Shown: positions 19,311 through 27,600 of the stretch, piece by piece
How the letters are laid out: the number at the start of each line of letters is the position of its first letter
Numbering within the stretch: the stretch's first letter is position 1
Assembly (NCBI GenBank): GCA_001771135.1
Contig: MESW01000010.1
Location: 1-47,748 of the forward strand
DNA from: a candidate division CPR3 bacterium GWF2_35_18
GTDB taxonomy: Bacteria > Patescibacteriota > CPR3 > GWF2-35-18
Direction of reading: 5' to 3'
Length of the DNA: 47,748 bases
The notes under the pieces: model-generated
Seen by the model: only the letters and a program-made list of their open reading frames with translations
Databases searched by the model: none
Told to the model about the DNA's origin: nothing
Program-made: the position numbers and the translations under genes

Positions 19311-19339
19311 TTGTCTCGCTTTGTCTTTTGTGGTAATAT
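19311..19339 (+). promoter_or_regulatory. Candidate promoter for the nusA operon
   Basis: TTGTCT (19311-19316)-N17-TAATAT (19334-19339). Confidence 0.55.
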
Positions 19340-19369
19340 ATTAACGATTTTGGAATAGTGTTTCTTACT

Positions 19370-19400
19370 AAGTGGGAACTTGAGTTACCCACTTTTTTTT
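19370..19400 (+). terminator. Intrinsic terminator/attenuator in the nusA leader
   Basis: AAGTGGG-aacttgagtta-CCCACTT followed by eight consecutive T (19393-19400), only 29 nt before the nusA ATG. Confidence 0.75.
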
Positions 19401-19429
19401 AAGGATAAACTTTTTAAAGGAGAATAATA

Positions 19430-20593
19430 ATGTCACGAAATGAATTTGTAGCGGCTTTAAAACAAGTCTGTGCCGAAAGAGGCTTGGAAACAGAGGTTGT
19501 TCTTGAGGCTTTGCGAGTTGCACTGGTTGCCGCTTATCGAAAAGATCACGATGAAAGTGAAGATCTATCAGCAACGATTGATCCGGAAACGGGAGAAGCA
19601 AATATCTACGAAAAAGAAAAAAATGTTACTCCTCCGGGTTTTGGCAGAATTGCAGCTCAGACCGCAAAACAGGTAATTTTACAAAAAATCCGCGAAGCGG
19701 AGAAAACTGCGATTGTAAGTGATTTTGAGAAAAAAGTTGGACTGGCCGTTTCTGGTTTGGTACAACGTTTTGAGGGACAAAATGTGATCGTTGATTTGGG
19801 AAAAGCTTCAGGAATAATGCCTCCTCAAGAAAAAGTCCCTACAGAACATTATCGACTGAATCAAAGACTTAAAGTTTTAATTAAAAAGATTCGCGAAGGT
19901 AAAAGAGGTCCGGAAATTATTATTTCTCGAAGTGATAAAGACCTTGTGAAACAGTTATTTGATATGGAAGTTCCTGAGATTCGTTCGGGCGCTGTTGAAG
20001 TTGCAGCCATTTCTCGAGAACCTGGTTCTCGATCAAAAGTGGCCGTAAAATCAAATCAACAAGGAGTTGATCCTATCGGTTCCTGCGTTGGTCAAAAGGG
20101 TGTTCGAGTACAATCAGTAACCCGCGAACTTTTCGATGAGAAAATTGATCTTGTAAACTTCTCTGAAGATCCGGAAAAGTTCGTGGTCGCTTCTCTATCT
20201 CCAGCTCGAGTTTCCGATATTAAAGTCAATAAAAAGAAACTTAAAGCAACAGTTTATGTAGGAGAAGATCAGCTTTCTCTAGCGATTGGAAAAGAAGGGC
20301 AAAACGCTCGACTTGCAGCAAAATTAACCGGGTGGAAAATTGATATCAAACAAGAAAAAGATCGGAAAGATCAGGAATCTGACAATGAAGAAGAGGAAAA
20401 AACTGAAGCTAAAGAAGAAACAGAAAGTAATGAATTAATTGCAAGTGGTTTGGGGAAAAGAATAGTTTCTACTTTGGAAAAAGCGGGAATTAAAAGCATC
20501 GAAGATTTGAAGAACAAAGACCCAAAAGAGTTAGTAAAGATTAAAGGATTAGGGAAAAAGGCTTTAGAAGAGATTGAAGCGGTTTTGAAATAA
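19430..20593 (+). CDS. nusA: Transcription termination/antitermination factor NusA
   Basis: S1/KH architecture: DPIGSCVGQKGVRVQSVTREL, LAIGKEGQNARLAAKLTGWKIDI; C-terminal HhH-like repeat. Confidence 0.95.
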   Translation: MSRNEFVAALKQVCAERGLETEVVLEALRVALVAAYRKDHDESEDLSATIDPETGEANIYEKEKNVTPPGFGRIAAQTAKQVILQKIREAEKTAIVSDFEKKVGLAVSGLVQRFEGQNVIVDLGKASGIMPPQEKVPTEHYRLNQRLKVLIKKIREGKRGPEIIISRSDKDLVKQLFDMEVPEIRSGAVEVAAISREPGSRSKVAVKSNQQGVDPIGSCVGQKGVRVQSVTRELFDEKIDLVNFSEDPEKFVVASLSPARVSDIKVNKKKLKATVYVGEDQLSLAIGKEGQNARLAAKLTGWKIDIKQEKDRKDQESDNEEEEKTEAKEETESNELIASGLGKRIVSTLEKAGIKSIEDLKNKDPKELVKIKGLGKKALEEIEAVLK

Positions 20594-20902
20594 TTGAAGG
20601 TTATTACGAAAATGAAAGTAAAAAAAATCCCCTTACGTACATGTGTTGGTTGTGGACTGATTCGACCCAAAAGAGAATTAGTCAGAATGATTGTGGGAGA
20701 GGATGGAAGTTTAAAAATTGATCCTACTGGAAAAGCGAAGGGTCGTGGAGCATATCTGTGTCGAATTTCGGAAGAGATCTTAGGAGTGCAAAGCGGACAG
20801 ATTAAATCACGCGAAGATCAGACTTTTACTCCTAATTCTGAATGCCAACAGAAAGCGACCGAAAAACATGCTCTGGAAAGAGCACTAAAAAAGAGTAAAT
20901 AA
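20594..20902 (+). CDS. ylxR: YlxR-family RNA-binding protein
   Basis: RTCVGCGLIRPKRELVRMIV...DPTGKAKGRGAYLC; between nusA and infB. Confidence 0.88.
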   Translation: MKVITKMKVKKIPLRTCVGCGLIRPKRELVRMIVGEDGSLKIDPTGKAKGRGAYLCRISEEILGVQSGQIKSREDQTFTPNSECQQKATEKHALERALKKSK

Positions 20903-20906
20903 AATA

Positions 20907-22448
20907 ATGGTGAAAAAAAAGATAAATACTAAAAAAACAACAGAGAATATTTTGGTAACCCGTCCTCCAATTGTTACGGTGATGGGGCATGTTGATCATG
21001 GTAAAACTACTCTTCTTGATGCAATTAGAAAAACTAGAATTCAGCAGAAAGAAACTGGAGGAATGACCCAGTCGATTGGAGCATATCAGGTAAATGTGAA
21101 GACAAAAGAGGGAGTGAAACCGATTACTTTTATTGATACTCCAGGACATGCTGCTTTCACGGCTATGCGTAGTCGTGGGGCAAAAACTACCGATATTGTC
21201 GTTCTTGTTGTCGCTGCCAATGATGGGGTAATGCCTCAAACAATTGAAGCTATTGATCACGCTAAACAGGCTGGAGTTCCAATCATTGTTGCGGTAAACA
21301 AAATAGACCTTCCCGATATTAATATTGATAAAATAAAAGATCAGCTTTCAAAGTATGATCTACTTCCTGAAGATTGGGGAGGAAAGACTATCTTTGTTCC
21401 TTTATCAGCAAAATCAGGGAAGAATATTGAAGGACTATTAGAAATGATTTTGCTTTTGGCAGAGATGGAAGAATTGAAATATGATCCCAAGACTCCATTT
21501 TCAGCCGTTATTATTGAGTCTTACCTTGACTCTAAAAGGGGTCCGGTTGCTGACATTGTTGTGAAGTCGGGATTATTAAAAAGAGGTGAGGAAGTTTGGA
21601 TTAATGATCTTTCTGGGAAAAATTTTATTTCGGGGAAGATAAAGGGAATTATTGACGATCATGGATTGCAAGTTTCCGAAGCTGGAGTTTCTATGCCAGT
21701 TGAGATTTTGGGGCTAAAAAGTGTCGTTCCGGTAGGAGAATATTTATATAAAGATAAAATTGAAAAAGTTTTAGAGATAAGCCAAATAAATCCAGAAAGT
21801 GCTAAGAAAAAGGTGTCTCTCGAAGATTTTTTTGGCGACACTACAATTAAAAATGTTGAAGAAGAGCTGAAGTTAATTCTGAAATCAGAAAGCCAGGGAA
21901 CTCTAGAAGCCTTAGTTCAATCATTACAAAAACTCAGTCAAGATAAGATGAAGTTGAGCATTATTCATGCTGGAACAGGTCCAGTTACAGAGTCAGATAT
22001 TCTTCTTGCCAAAGCAAGTCACGCTTATGTTTTTTCTTTTCGATTGAAGCAAGGTGCGGAGATGGTTAGTTTTGCGAATAACGAAGATGTACTCTTTGAA
22101 AATTATGAGGTGATTTATAAACTGATCGAAGAGGTAGAAAGATTACTAAAAGGTGAAGAAAAGCTGAAACGGATTGAAAATATCTTTGGTAAAGCTGAAG
22201 TGAAAGCGGTTTTTATCGGGACAAAGAATCGAAAGATTGCAGGGATTAAGGTAACCGAGGGATTTTTGAAAAAAGGAAAGCGTATCAGAATCATGCGTCA
22301 GGAAGAAAATGTCCATGAGTCTAAAATCAGATTAATAAAACACCTGAAAAATAATGTAGATGAACTAAAAAAAGGTATGGAAGGTGGTATCACTTTAGAA
22401 TCTGATTTCAATTTTGAGGTCTCTGATATCCTTGAGAGCTTCAGTTAA
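20907..22448 (+). CDS. infB: Translation initiation factor IF-2
   Basis: [34 protein letters not shown]; very short N-terminal extension. Confidence 0.97.
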   Translation: MVKKKINTKKTTENILVTRPPIVTVMGHVDHGKTTLLDAIRKTRIQQKETGGMTQSIGAYQVNVKTKEGVKPITFIDTPGHAAFTAMRSRGAKTTDIVVLVVAANDGVMPQTIEAIDHAKQAGVPIIVAVNKIDLPDINIDKIKDQLSKYDLLPEDWGGKTIFVPLSAKSGKNIEGLLEMILLLAEMEELKYDPKTPFSAVIIESYLDSKRGPVADIVVKSGLLKRGEEVWINDLSGKNFISGKIKGIIDDHGLQVSEAGVSMPVEILGLKSVVPVGEYLYKDKIEKVLEISQINPESAKKKVSLEDFFGDTTIKNVEEELKLILKSESQGTLEALVQSLQKLSQDKMKLSIIHAGTGPVTESDILLAKASHAYVFSFRLKQGAEMVSFANNEDVLFENYEVIYKLIEEVERLLKGEEKLKRIENIFGKAEVKAVFIGTKNRKIAGIKVTEGFLKKGKRIRIMRQEENVHESKIRLIKHLKNNVDELKKGMEGGITLESDFNFEVSDILESFS

Positions 22449-22476
22449 ACATCTTCCCCATTTAACTTGTAAAATA

Positions 22477-22505
22477 TTGACATATACTATAGGATGTGGT
22501 AAAGT
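22477..22505 (+). promoter_or_regulatory. Candidate promoter for the DHH-like gene
   Basis: TTGACA (22477-22482)-N17-TAAAGT (22500-22505). Confidence 0.45.
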
Positions 22506-22540
22506 TCTTCGGTTACAAGAAGAAAATTAAGGTTTTATAT

Positions 22541-23446
22541 ATGGAAAATACTACAAATATTGAACAAATAAAAGAGCTGCTTCAGAATGCAATCGAAGTG
22601 ATGATCGCTCTTCCTCTTGGATCAAATAAAGAGAATATCCTTTCGGCTTTAGCCTTACAGGCAGTTTTAGAATCAAAGAATAAAAAAGTATCAATATACT
22701 GCGATTCAAAAGAGGTTGAAAATCTTTCTTTTTTAGAAAAAGCACAACTAATTAATAAACAGATAGCGCCAGAAAATCTGGTAGTTTCATTGGGTTATAC
22801 AAAAGATCAGATTGAAAAAGTTGGATATGAAAGTAAAGATAATCAGTTCAATCTGATTATTACACCCAAAAGAGGTAGAATTGATTCTTCTCAAATTACT
22901 TTTATGACTCAGGGCATTAATACTGATTTAGTTATAGTTTTAGGGGCGAAAAAACTTGAAGATTTAGGTGATTCCTATCTAGATCATAAAGAAGAATTTG
23001 CTTCTGACAAAATTTTTAATGTTGATAATCATGATGGAAATGAATTTTATGGGGCAGTAAATTTCGTTGATATTTCGAAAACAACCTTAGCAGAAGTCTT
23101 GATGCCTATTTTTGATGTTTTAGAAGTAGACTGGAAAAACCAAATTGCAGATTTACTTTTGATGGGTATCTATTTAGGAACTCAGAGTTTTCAATCTCAA
23201 AATATAAATGCGCAAACTTTTATGGCTGTTAGCTCCTTAATCGGTAAAGGGGCGAATTTACAATACGTTGTCACTTCTTTGTATGATAAGAAGAACAAAA
23301 ACGAAGAATTTAAGTCCGATGTTGCCAAGGACTCTTTGGATAACGTTCTTCAAGCTCAGACTCCTCCTACCCCGTTTATGAAGGGACAAGAAGATCAGAT
23401 TCAGATTGAAGAACCTCCCGTATTTCAAAACACTGGAGAGTTTTAA
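22541..23446 (+). CDS. DHH-family (NrnA-like) protein with degenerate catalytic motifs
   Basis: NVDNHDGNEFYGAVNFVD resembles the DHH motif block; overall NrnA-like layout and infB-adjacent position. ORF track start is GTG 22496; ATG 22541 (MENTTN) preferred. Confidence 0.6.
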   Translation: MENTTNIEQIKELLQNAIEVMIALPLGSNKENILSALALQAVLESKNKKVSIYCDSKEVENLSFLEKAQLINKQIAPENLVVSLGYTKDQIEKVGYESKDNQFNLIITPKRGRIDSSQITFMTQGINTDLVIVLGAKKLEDLGDSYLDHKEEFASDKIFNVDNHDGNEFYGAVNFVDISKTTLAEVLMPIFDVLEVDWKNQIADLLLMGIYLGTQSFQSQNINAQTFMAVSSLIGKGANLQYVVTSLYDKKNKNEEFKSDVAKDSLDNVLQAQTPPTPFMKGQEDQIQIEEPPVFQNTGEF

Positions 23447-23495
23447 CACAAGAAAGAAATATCTTTCACGATTTTCGCTTTTAGCGATAGAGTGA

Positions 23496-23520
23496 GAAGA
23501 TCTATATTATGTAGATCTTC
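23496..23520. other. Perfect 9-bp stem hairpin in the infB/DHH-rpsO intergenic region
   Basis: GAAGATCTA-tattatg-TAGATCTTC. Confidence 0.6.
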
Positions 23521-23610
23521 AAACCGCCGCTTGATCCTATTCTTATGACTATGTTAGAATAGAATATAGCGATTCAAAGATAGAATGTTAGATTTTTATA
23601 TTGATAGTTG

Positions 23611-23667
23611 CTATAAGTGAATTCAAAATAAAATAAGGAATGACATTTGTATTGAATTCACTATAGG
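23611..23667 (+). promoter_or_regulatory. Long palindrome overlapping a candidate rpsO promoter
   Basis: CTATAAGTGAATTCAA ... TTGAATTCACTATAG (arms 23611-23626 and 23652-23666); ATGACA-N16-TATAGG embedded. Confidence 0.55.
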
Positions 23668-23717
23668 TAAGTATGACGGATTTTTTACTTTTAAAGAAGG
23701 ATAAAAGGATTTATTGA

Positions 23718-23984
23718 ATGTTAGATAAAAACACGAAAAGCAAAATTATTACTGAATATTCTCAAGGTAATGGTGATACTGGTTCTCCCGAGATTCAGGT
23801 GGCTCTTTTAACTGAAAAGATTAAAAAACTTACTTCTCATTTAAAAATCCATAAAAAAGATAACCATTCTCGTCGTGGACTCATGCAGATGGTCGGTAAA
23901 AGAAGAAGACTTCTTAACTATCTCATGAAAAAAGATGAAAAACGTTATCAAGGCTTAATTGAGAAGCTTGGTCTCTCAAAATAA
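23718..23984 (+). CDS. rpsO: 30S ribosomal protein S15
   Basis: [51 protein letters not shown]. Confidence 0.97.
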   Translation: MLDKNTKSKIITEYSQGNGDTGSPEIQVALLTEKIKKLTSHLKIHKKDNHSRRGLMQMVGKRRRLLNYLMKKDEKRYQGLIEKLGLSK

Positions 23985-24117
23985 AGATCACAGTTAACCA
24001 TCTTCGTTTTTCATAAGAAACCAACTTGCTCATTTATACGATTACAAAGTTTTAGATAAAAAGTACCTTAAATGGTATATAAATTAGGAGTAGAGAGATT
24101 AAAAAGTAATTATTAGA

Positions 24118-24193
24118 AACGTTGGACTCAAAGTTCAAAACGGCAGCTTAAACAAAATTTCAGTTGCGATTTTGAGTTTTGAGGTTTAACGTT
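24118..24193 (+). ncRNA. Long near-perfect hairpin in the pnp 5' leader
   Basis: AACGTT/AACGTT, CTCAAA/TTTGAG, TTCAAAA/TTTTGAG, GCAGCT/AGTTGC nested pairings. Confidence 0.65.
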
Positions 24194-24231
24194 ACAAATA
24201 TTTGTCTTCCTTAGTTTCTCTATAAATTTTC

Positions 24232-26397
24232 ATGGCAGAAAAAATTATAAAAGAATTGGAGTTTGCAGGTAAACCACTTATAATTGAAACTGGTTTATTG
24301 GCACCCCAGGCAAATTGTGCTGTCAAAGTACAGTACGGAGAAACAGTGGTTTTAGTAACAGCGGTAGCTGGTTCAGTAAGAGAAGATTTGGGTTATTTCC
24401 CGCTATCTGTTGAATATGAAGAGAAGTATTATGCTGGAGGAAGAATTAGTAGCTCTCGATTTATCAAACGCGAGACAAGACCACAAGATGAAGCGATTTT
24501 GAAAGGCCGTCTTATTGATCGTTCCATTCGTCCATTATTTCCCAAAGATTATAAAAATGAAACGCAAGTTATCGTGACAGTGCTTTCCGTTGATAAAGAG
24601 AATGATCCGGATATTGTAGGTCTGATCGGAGCTTCGGCGGTGCTTTCACTGTCCAATATTCCTTGGAAAGGGCCAATTGCGGGAGTTAGAGTGGGTAAAA
24701 CTGAAACCGGTTATGTCTTAAATCCGGTTAATGGTGATTTGGAAAAATCAACTTTAGACCTCGTTGTTTCTGGTTCCAAAGAAAATATTCTGATGATTGA
24801 AGCTGGAGCCAAAGAGGTAAAAGAAGAAGAGCTTATTGAAGCTCTAAAGTTAGCTCAAACTGAAAATAGTAAAGTAATTACAGCTTTGGAAGAGTTTGTC
24901 AAAGAATCCGGTCAGGAAAAAATGACCTACGCGGTAGAAGAATTAAATACTGACGTGAAAAAGAGTATCCTTGATTTTATTAAAGAAAGTGCTAAAGATG
25001 AGCTTCTTTCTAAAGATCGGGTGGAAAGAGAATCGGCTTCAGGAGAATTTTTAGAAAAGATTTATCTTCAATTTGAAGGTAAATTACCTAAAGAAGACAT
25101 GAAAGAGATTTTTGAAGAAGAGATGAAAAGAATGATTCGGGAAAATATTGTGGAAAAAGATTTGCGTCCTGATGGTCGCGGATTGGAAGAAGTTCGACCT
25201 CTGACAATTCAGGTCGGGATTTTACCACGCACACACGGATCAGGTCTTTTTCAACGCGGTTTAACCCAGGTACTTTCTTTAGTGACTTTGGGCTCGACTT
25301 CTTTACAACAGCTAATTGAAAATATGGAAGGTGAAGAGAAAAAACGATACATGCATCATTATAATTTTCCTCCCTATTCCGTGGGAGAAGTAAATCGTCT
25401 CGGTCCTCCACCTCGCCGTAGTATTGGACACGGCGCTTTGGCGGAAAAATCTTTGATTCCAGTGATTCCTGATAAAGAACTTTTTCCCTATACTATTCGT
25501 GTGGTTTCTGAATGTTTGTCTTCAGCTGGTTCAACTTCAATGGGTTCGGTTTGTGGCTCAACAATCGCTTTGATGGATGCGGGTGTACCTTTGAAAAAAC
25601 CGGTTGCAGGTGTGGCGATGGGAGTCGTTTTTAAAGACGATAAATATAAAGTTTTAACCGATATTCAAGCTCTCGAAGATTTTTACGGCGATATGGATTT
25701 TAAAGTCGCCGGAACCGTCGATGGAATCACCGCCATTCAGCTTGATGTAAAAACTTTGAAATTAACTATCGATATTCTTGCTGAGGCATTAATGCAAGCA
25801 AAACGAGGACGTCTTTTTATTATGGAAAAGATGTTAGCGGTTATTGATAAGCCGCGAGCCACCTTATCCAAATATGCTCCAAAGGTTGAAGTGATTAAAA
25901 TTGATCCCAAAAAAATTGGTGAAGTTATCGGTCCGGGCGGTAAAGTTATTAATAAAATTATAGAGGAAACTCTTACTGAAATTGATATTGAAGAAGATGG
26001 ATCAGTAAATGTTTCTGGAGAAACCGTTGAGGGAATTAAAAAAGCGATTGCGATGATCGAAGGGATTGTTAAAGAGATTATGCCGGGAGAAATATATACC
26101 GGAAAAGTAGTCAAAATCATGGACTTTGGAGCAATTGTAGAACTGTTGCCCAAAAAATCAGGAATGGTACATATCTCTCAGATTACCGATCATCACTTAG
26201 ATAAAGTGGAAGATGCTTTGTCTTTGGGACAAGAAGTGACAGTCAAAGTTCGTGAAATTGATAATATGGGAAGAGTAAACTTGACAATGCGACTTACTGA
26301 CGCGAATAATGGAAGTAATGATGATCGTGGTCCACGTTCTCATGGAGGACAGAAAAGAGATAATTTTCGTCGACCCGATTTTAGAAAAAGAAATTAA
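24232..26397 (+). CDS. pnp: Polyribonucleotide nucleotidyltransferase (PNPase)
   Basis: Two RNase PH domains, KH (GEVIGPGGKVINKIIEET), S1 domain (GEIYTGKVVKIMDFGAIVEL). Confidence 0.97.
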   Translation: MAEKIIKELEFAGKPLIIETGLLAPQANCAVKVQYGETVVLVTAVAGSVREDLGYFPLSVEYEEKYYAGGRISSSRFIKRETRPQDEAILKGRLIDRSIRPLFPKDYKNETQVIVTVLSVDKENDPDIVGLIGASAVLSLSNIPWKGPIAGVRVGKTETGYVLNPVNGDLEKSTLDLVVSGSKENILMIEAGAKEVKEEELIEALKLAQTENSKVITALEEFVKESGQEKMTYAVEELNTDVKKSILDFIKESAKDELLSKDRVERESASGEFLEKIYLQFEGKLPKEDMKEIFEEEMKRMIRENIVEKDLRPDGRGLEEVRPLTIQVGILPRTHGSGLFQRGLTQVLSLVTLGSTSLQQLIENMEGEEKKRYMHHYNFPPYSVGEVNRLGPPPRRSIGHGALAEKSLIPVIPDKELFPYTIRVVSECLSSAGSTSMGSVCGSTIALMDAGVPLKKPVAGVAMGVVFKDDKYKVLTDIQALEDFYGDMDFKVAGTVDGITAIQLDVKTLKLTIDILAEALMQAKRGRLFIMEKMLAVIDKPRATLSKYAPKVEVIKIDPKKIGEVIGPGGKVINKIIEETLTEIDIEEDGSVNVSGETVEGIKKAIAMIEGIVKEIMPGEIYTGKVVKIMDFGAIVELLPKKSGMVHISQITDHHLDKVEDALSLGQEVTVKVREIDNMGRVNLTMRLTDANNGSNDDRGPRSHGGQKRDNFRRPDFRKRN

Positions 26398-27519
26398 ATG
26401 CCTATGAATACTGCCCCAAAATCTTTAAATACAGATTTAAAAGATGATAATTTCCTCTCACAAGAAGTAGATAAGCTGCAAAAACAGCTTGAAGAAGCAG
26501 TCATTCCACCGGAACTTAAAGAAAATGTACGTTTGATGATTCGACGTGTGGCCAATCTTTTTGGCTCTGCAGCTTATGCTTCTGAATATGAAAATGCTTC
26601 CTTATATCTTGATTGGGTAACTTGCCTGCCTTGGGATAGAAGATCAGAAGATAATCTTGATCTTGATCGTGCTCGGAAAATCCTTGATGTAAATCATTAT
26701 GGAATGGAACCGGTTAAAGAGAGAATTTTGGAATATTTAGCAGTTATAAATCTTCAAGATCGAAAACGAAAATTAAAAACCGAAGAGGAGAAAAAAGGTA
26801 AAGTTCATTTCCGAAATAACGTAATCTTTTTAGTGGGACTTCCTGGTATTGGTAAAACTTCAGTTGCCAAATCGGTAGCTGAAGCTTTAAATAAAGAATT
26901 TGTACGTATTCCTTTTGGAGGAATGGGTTCGGCCGTCATTTTAAGAGGTCAATCACGTGTATTTCCGGATGCGGAACCTGGACTAGTCATTAAAAGCTTG
27001 CGTCGAGCCAAAACGAAAAATCCACTAATTTTGCTTGATGAGATTGATCGTGTGGCTGATTCCGCGAGAGCTGAGATTATGGGAGTTTTACTGGAACTTC
27101 TTGATCCAGAGCAGAATAATGAATATCGGGATCATTTTATCGATTATCCTTTTGATCTTTCCGAGGCGATGTTTATTGCAACTGGAAATAATACCGGAGG
27201 TGTGGCGAATGCCGTTCTTGATCGTTTGGAAGTGATACAAATGCCTTCCTATACCGATCAGGAAAAGTTAGCAATCGCGAGAAACTATCTATTTCCAAAA
27301 GAGATGGCAAATGTAGGACTTTCGGAATCCGATCTTCAAATTGATGAAGATGTTTGGGTCGATATCATTCGTCCTCTTGGCTATGATGCGGGAGTGCGTA
27401 TGTTATCGCGTACAATTCAAGGTATCTGTCGAATTGTAGCCAAAAAAATCGTTTTAGGTGAAGGTAAAAGTTTTCGCGTGACTACTGAAAACGTGAAAGA
27501 GTATTTACCCAAGTGGTAA
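26398..27519 (+). CDS. Lon-like AAA+ ATPase lacking both the N-terminal substrate domain and the C-terminal protease domain
   Basis: LDWVTCLPWDRRSEDNLDLDRARKILDVNHYGMEPVKERILEYLAV, GLPGIGKTS, LILLDEIDRV, VLDRLEVIQMPSYTDQEK, DAGVRMLSRTI; ends at residue 373 without the Ser-Lys protease. Confidence 0.85.
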   Translation: MPMNTAPKSLNTDLKDDNFLSQEVDKLQKQLEEAVIPPELKENVRLMIRRVANLFGSAAYASEYENASLYLDWVTCLPWDRRSEDNLDLDRARKILDVNHYGMEPVKERILEYLAVINLQDRKRKLKTEEEKKGKVHFRNNVIFLVGLPGIGKTSVAKSVAEALNKEFVRIPFGGMGSAVILRGQSRVFPDAEPGLVIKSLRRAKTKNPLILLDEIDRVADSARAEIMGVLLELLDPEQNNEYRDHFIDYPFDLSEAMFIATGNNTGGVANAVLDRLEVIQMPSYTDQEKLAIARNYLFPKEMANVGLSESDLQIDEDVWVDIIRPLGYDAGVRMLSRTIQGICRIVAKKIVLGEGKSFRVTTENVKEYLPKW

Positions 27520-27550
27520 AAACTCTTTGTTAGTATAAGATTTTTTCTTT

Positions 27551-27576
27551 AAAACGCGAGCAGTTGCTCGCGTTTT
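27551..27576. terminator. Bidirectional intrinsic terminator
   Basis: AAAACGCGAGCA-gt-TGCTCGCGTTTT. Confidence 0.75.
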
Positions 27577-27600
27577 AATAGATTGAAAGTGTTTTAAATT

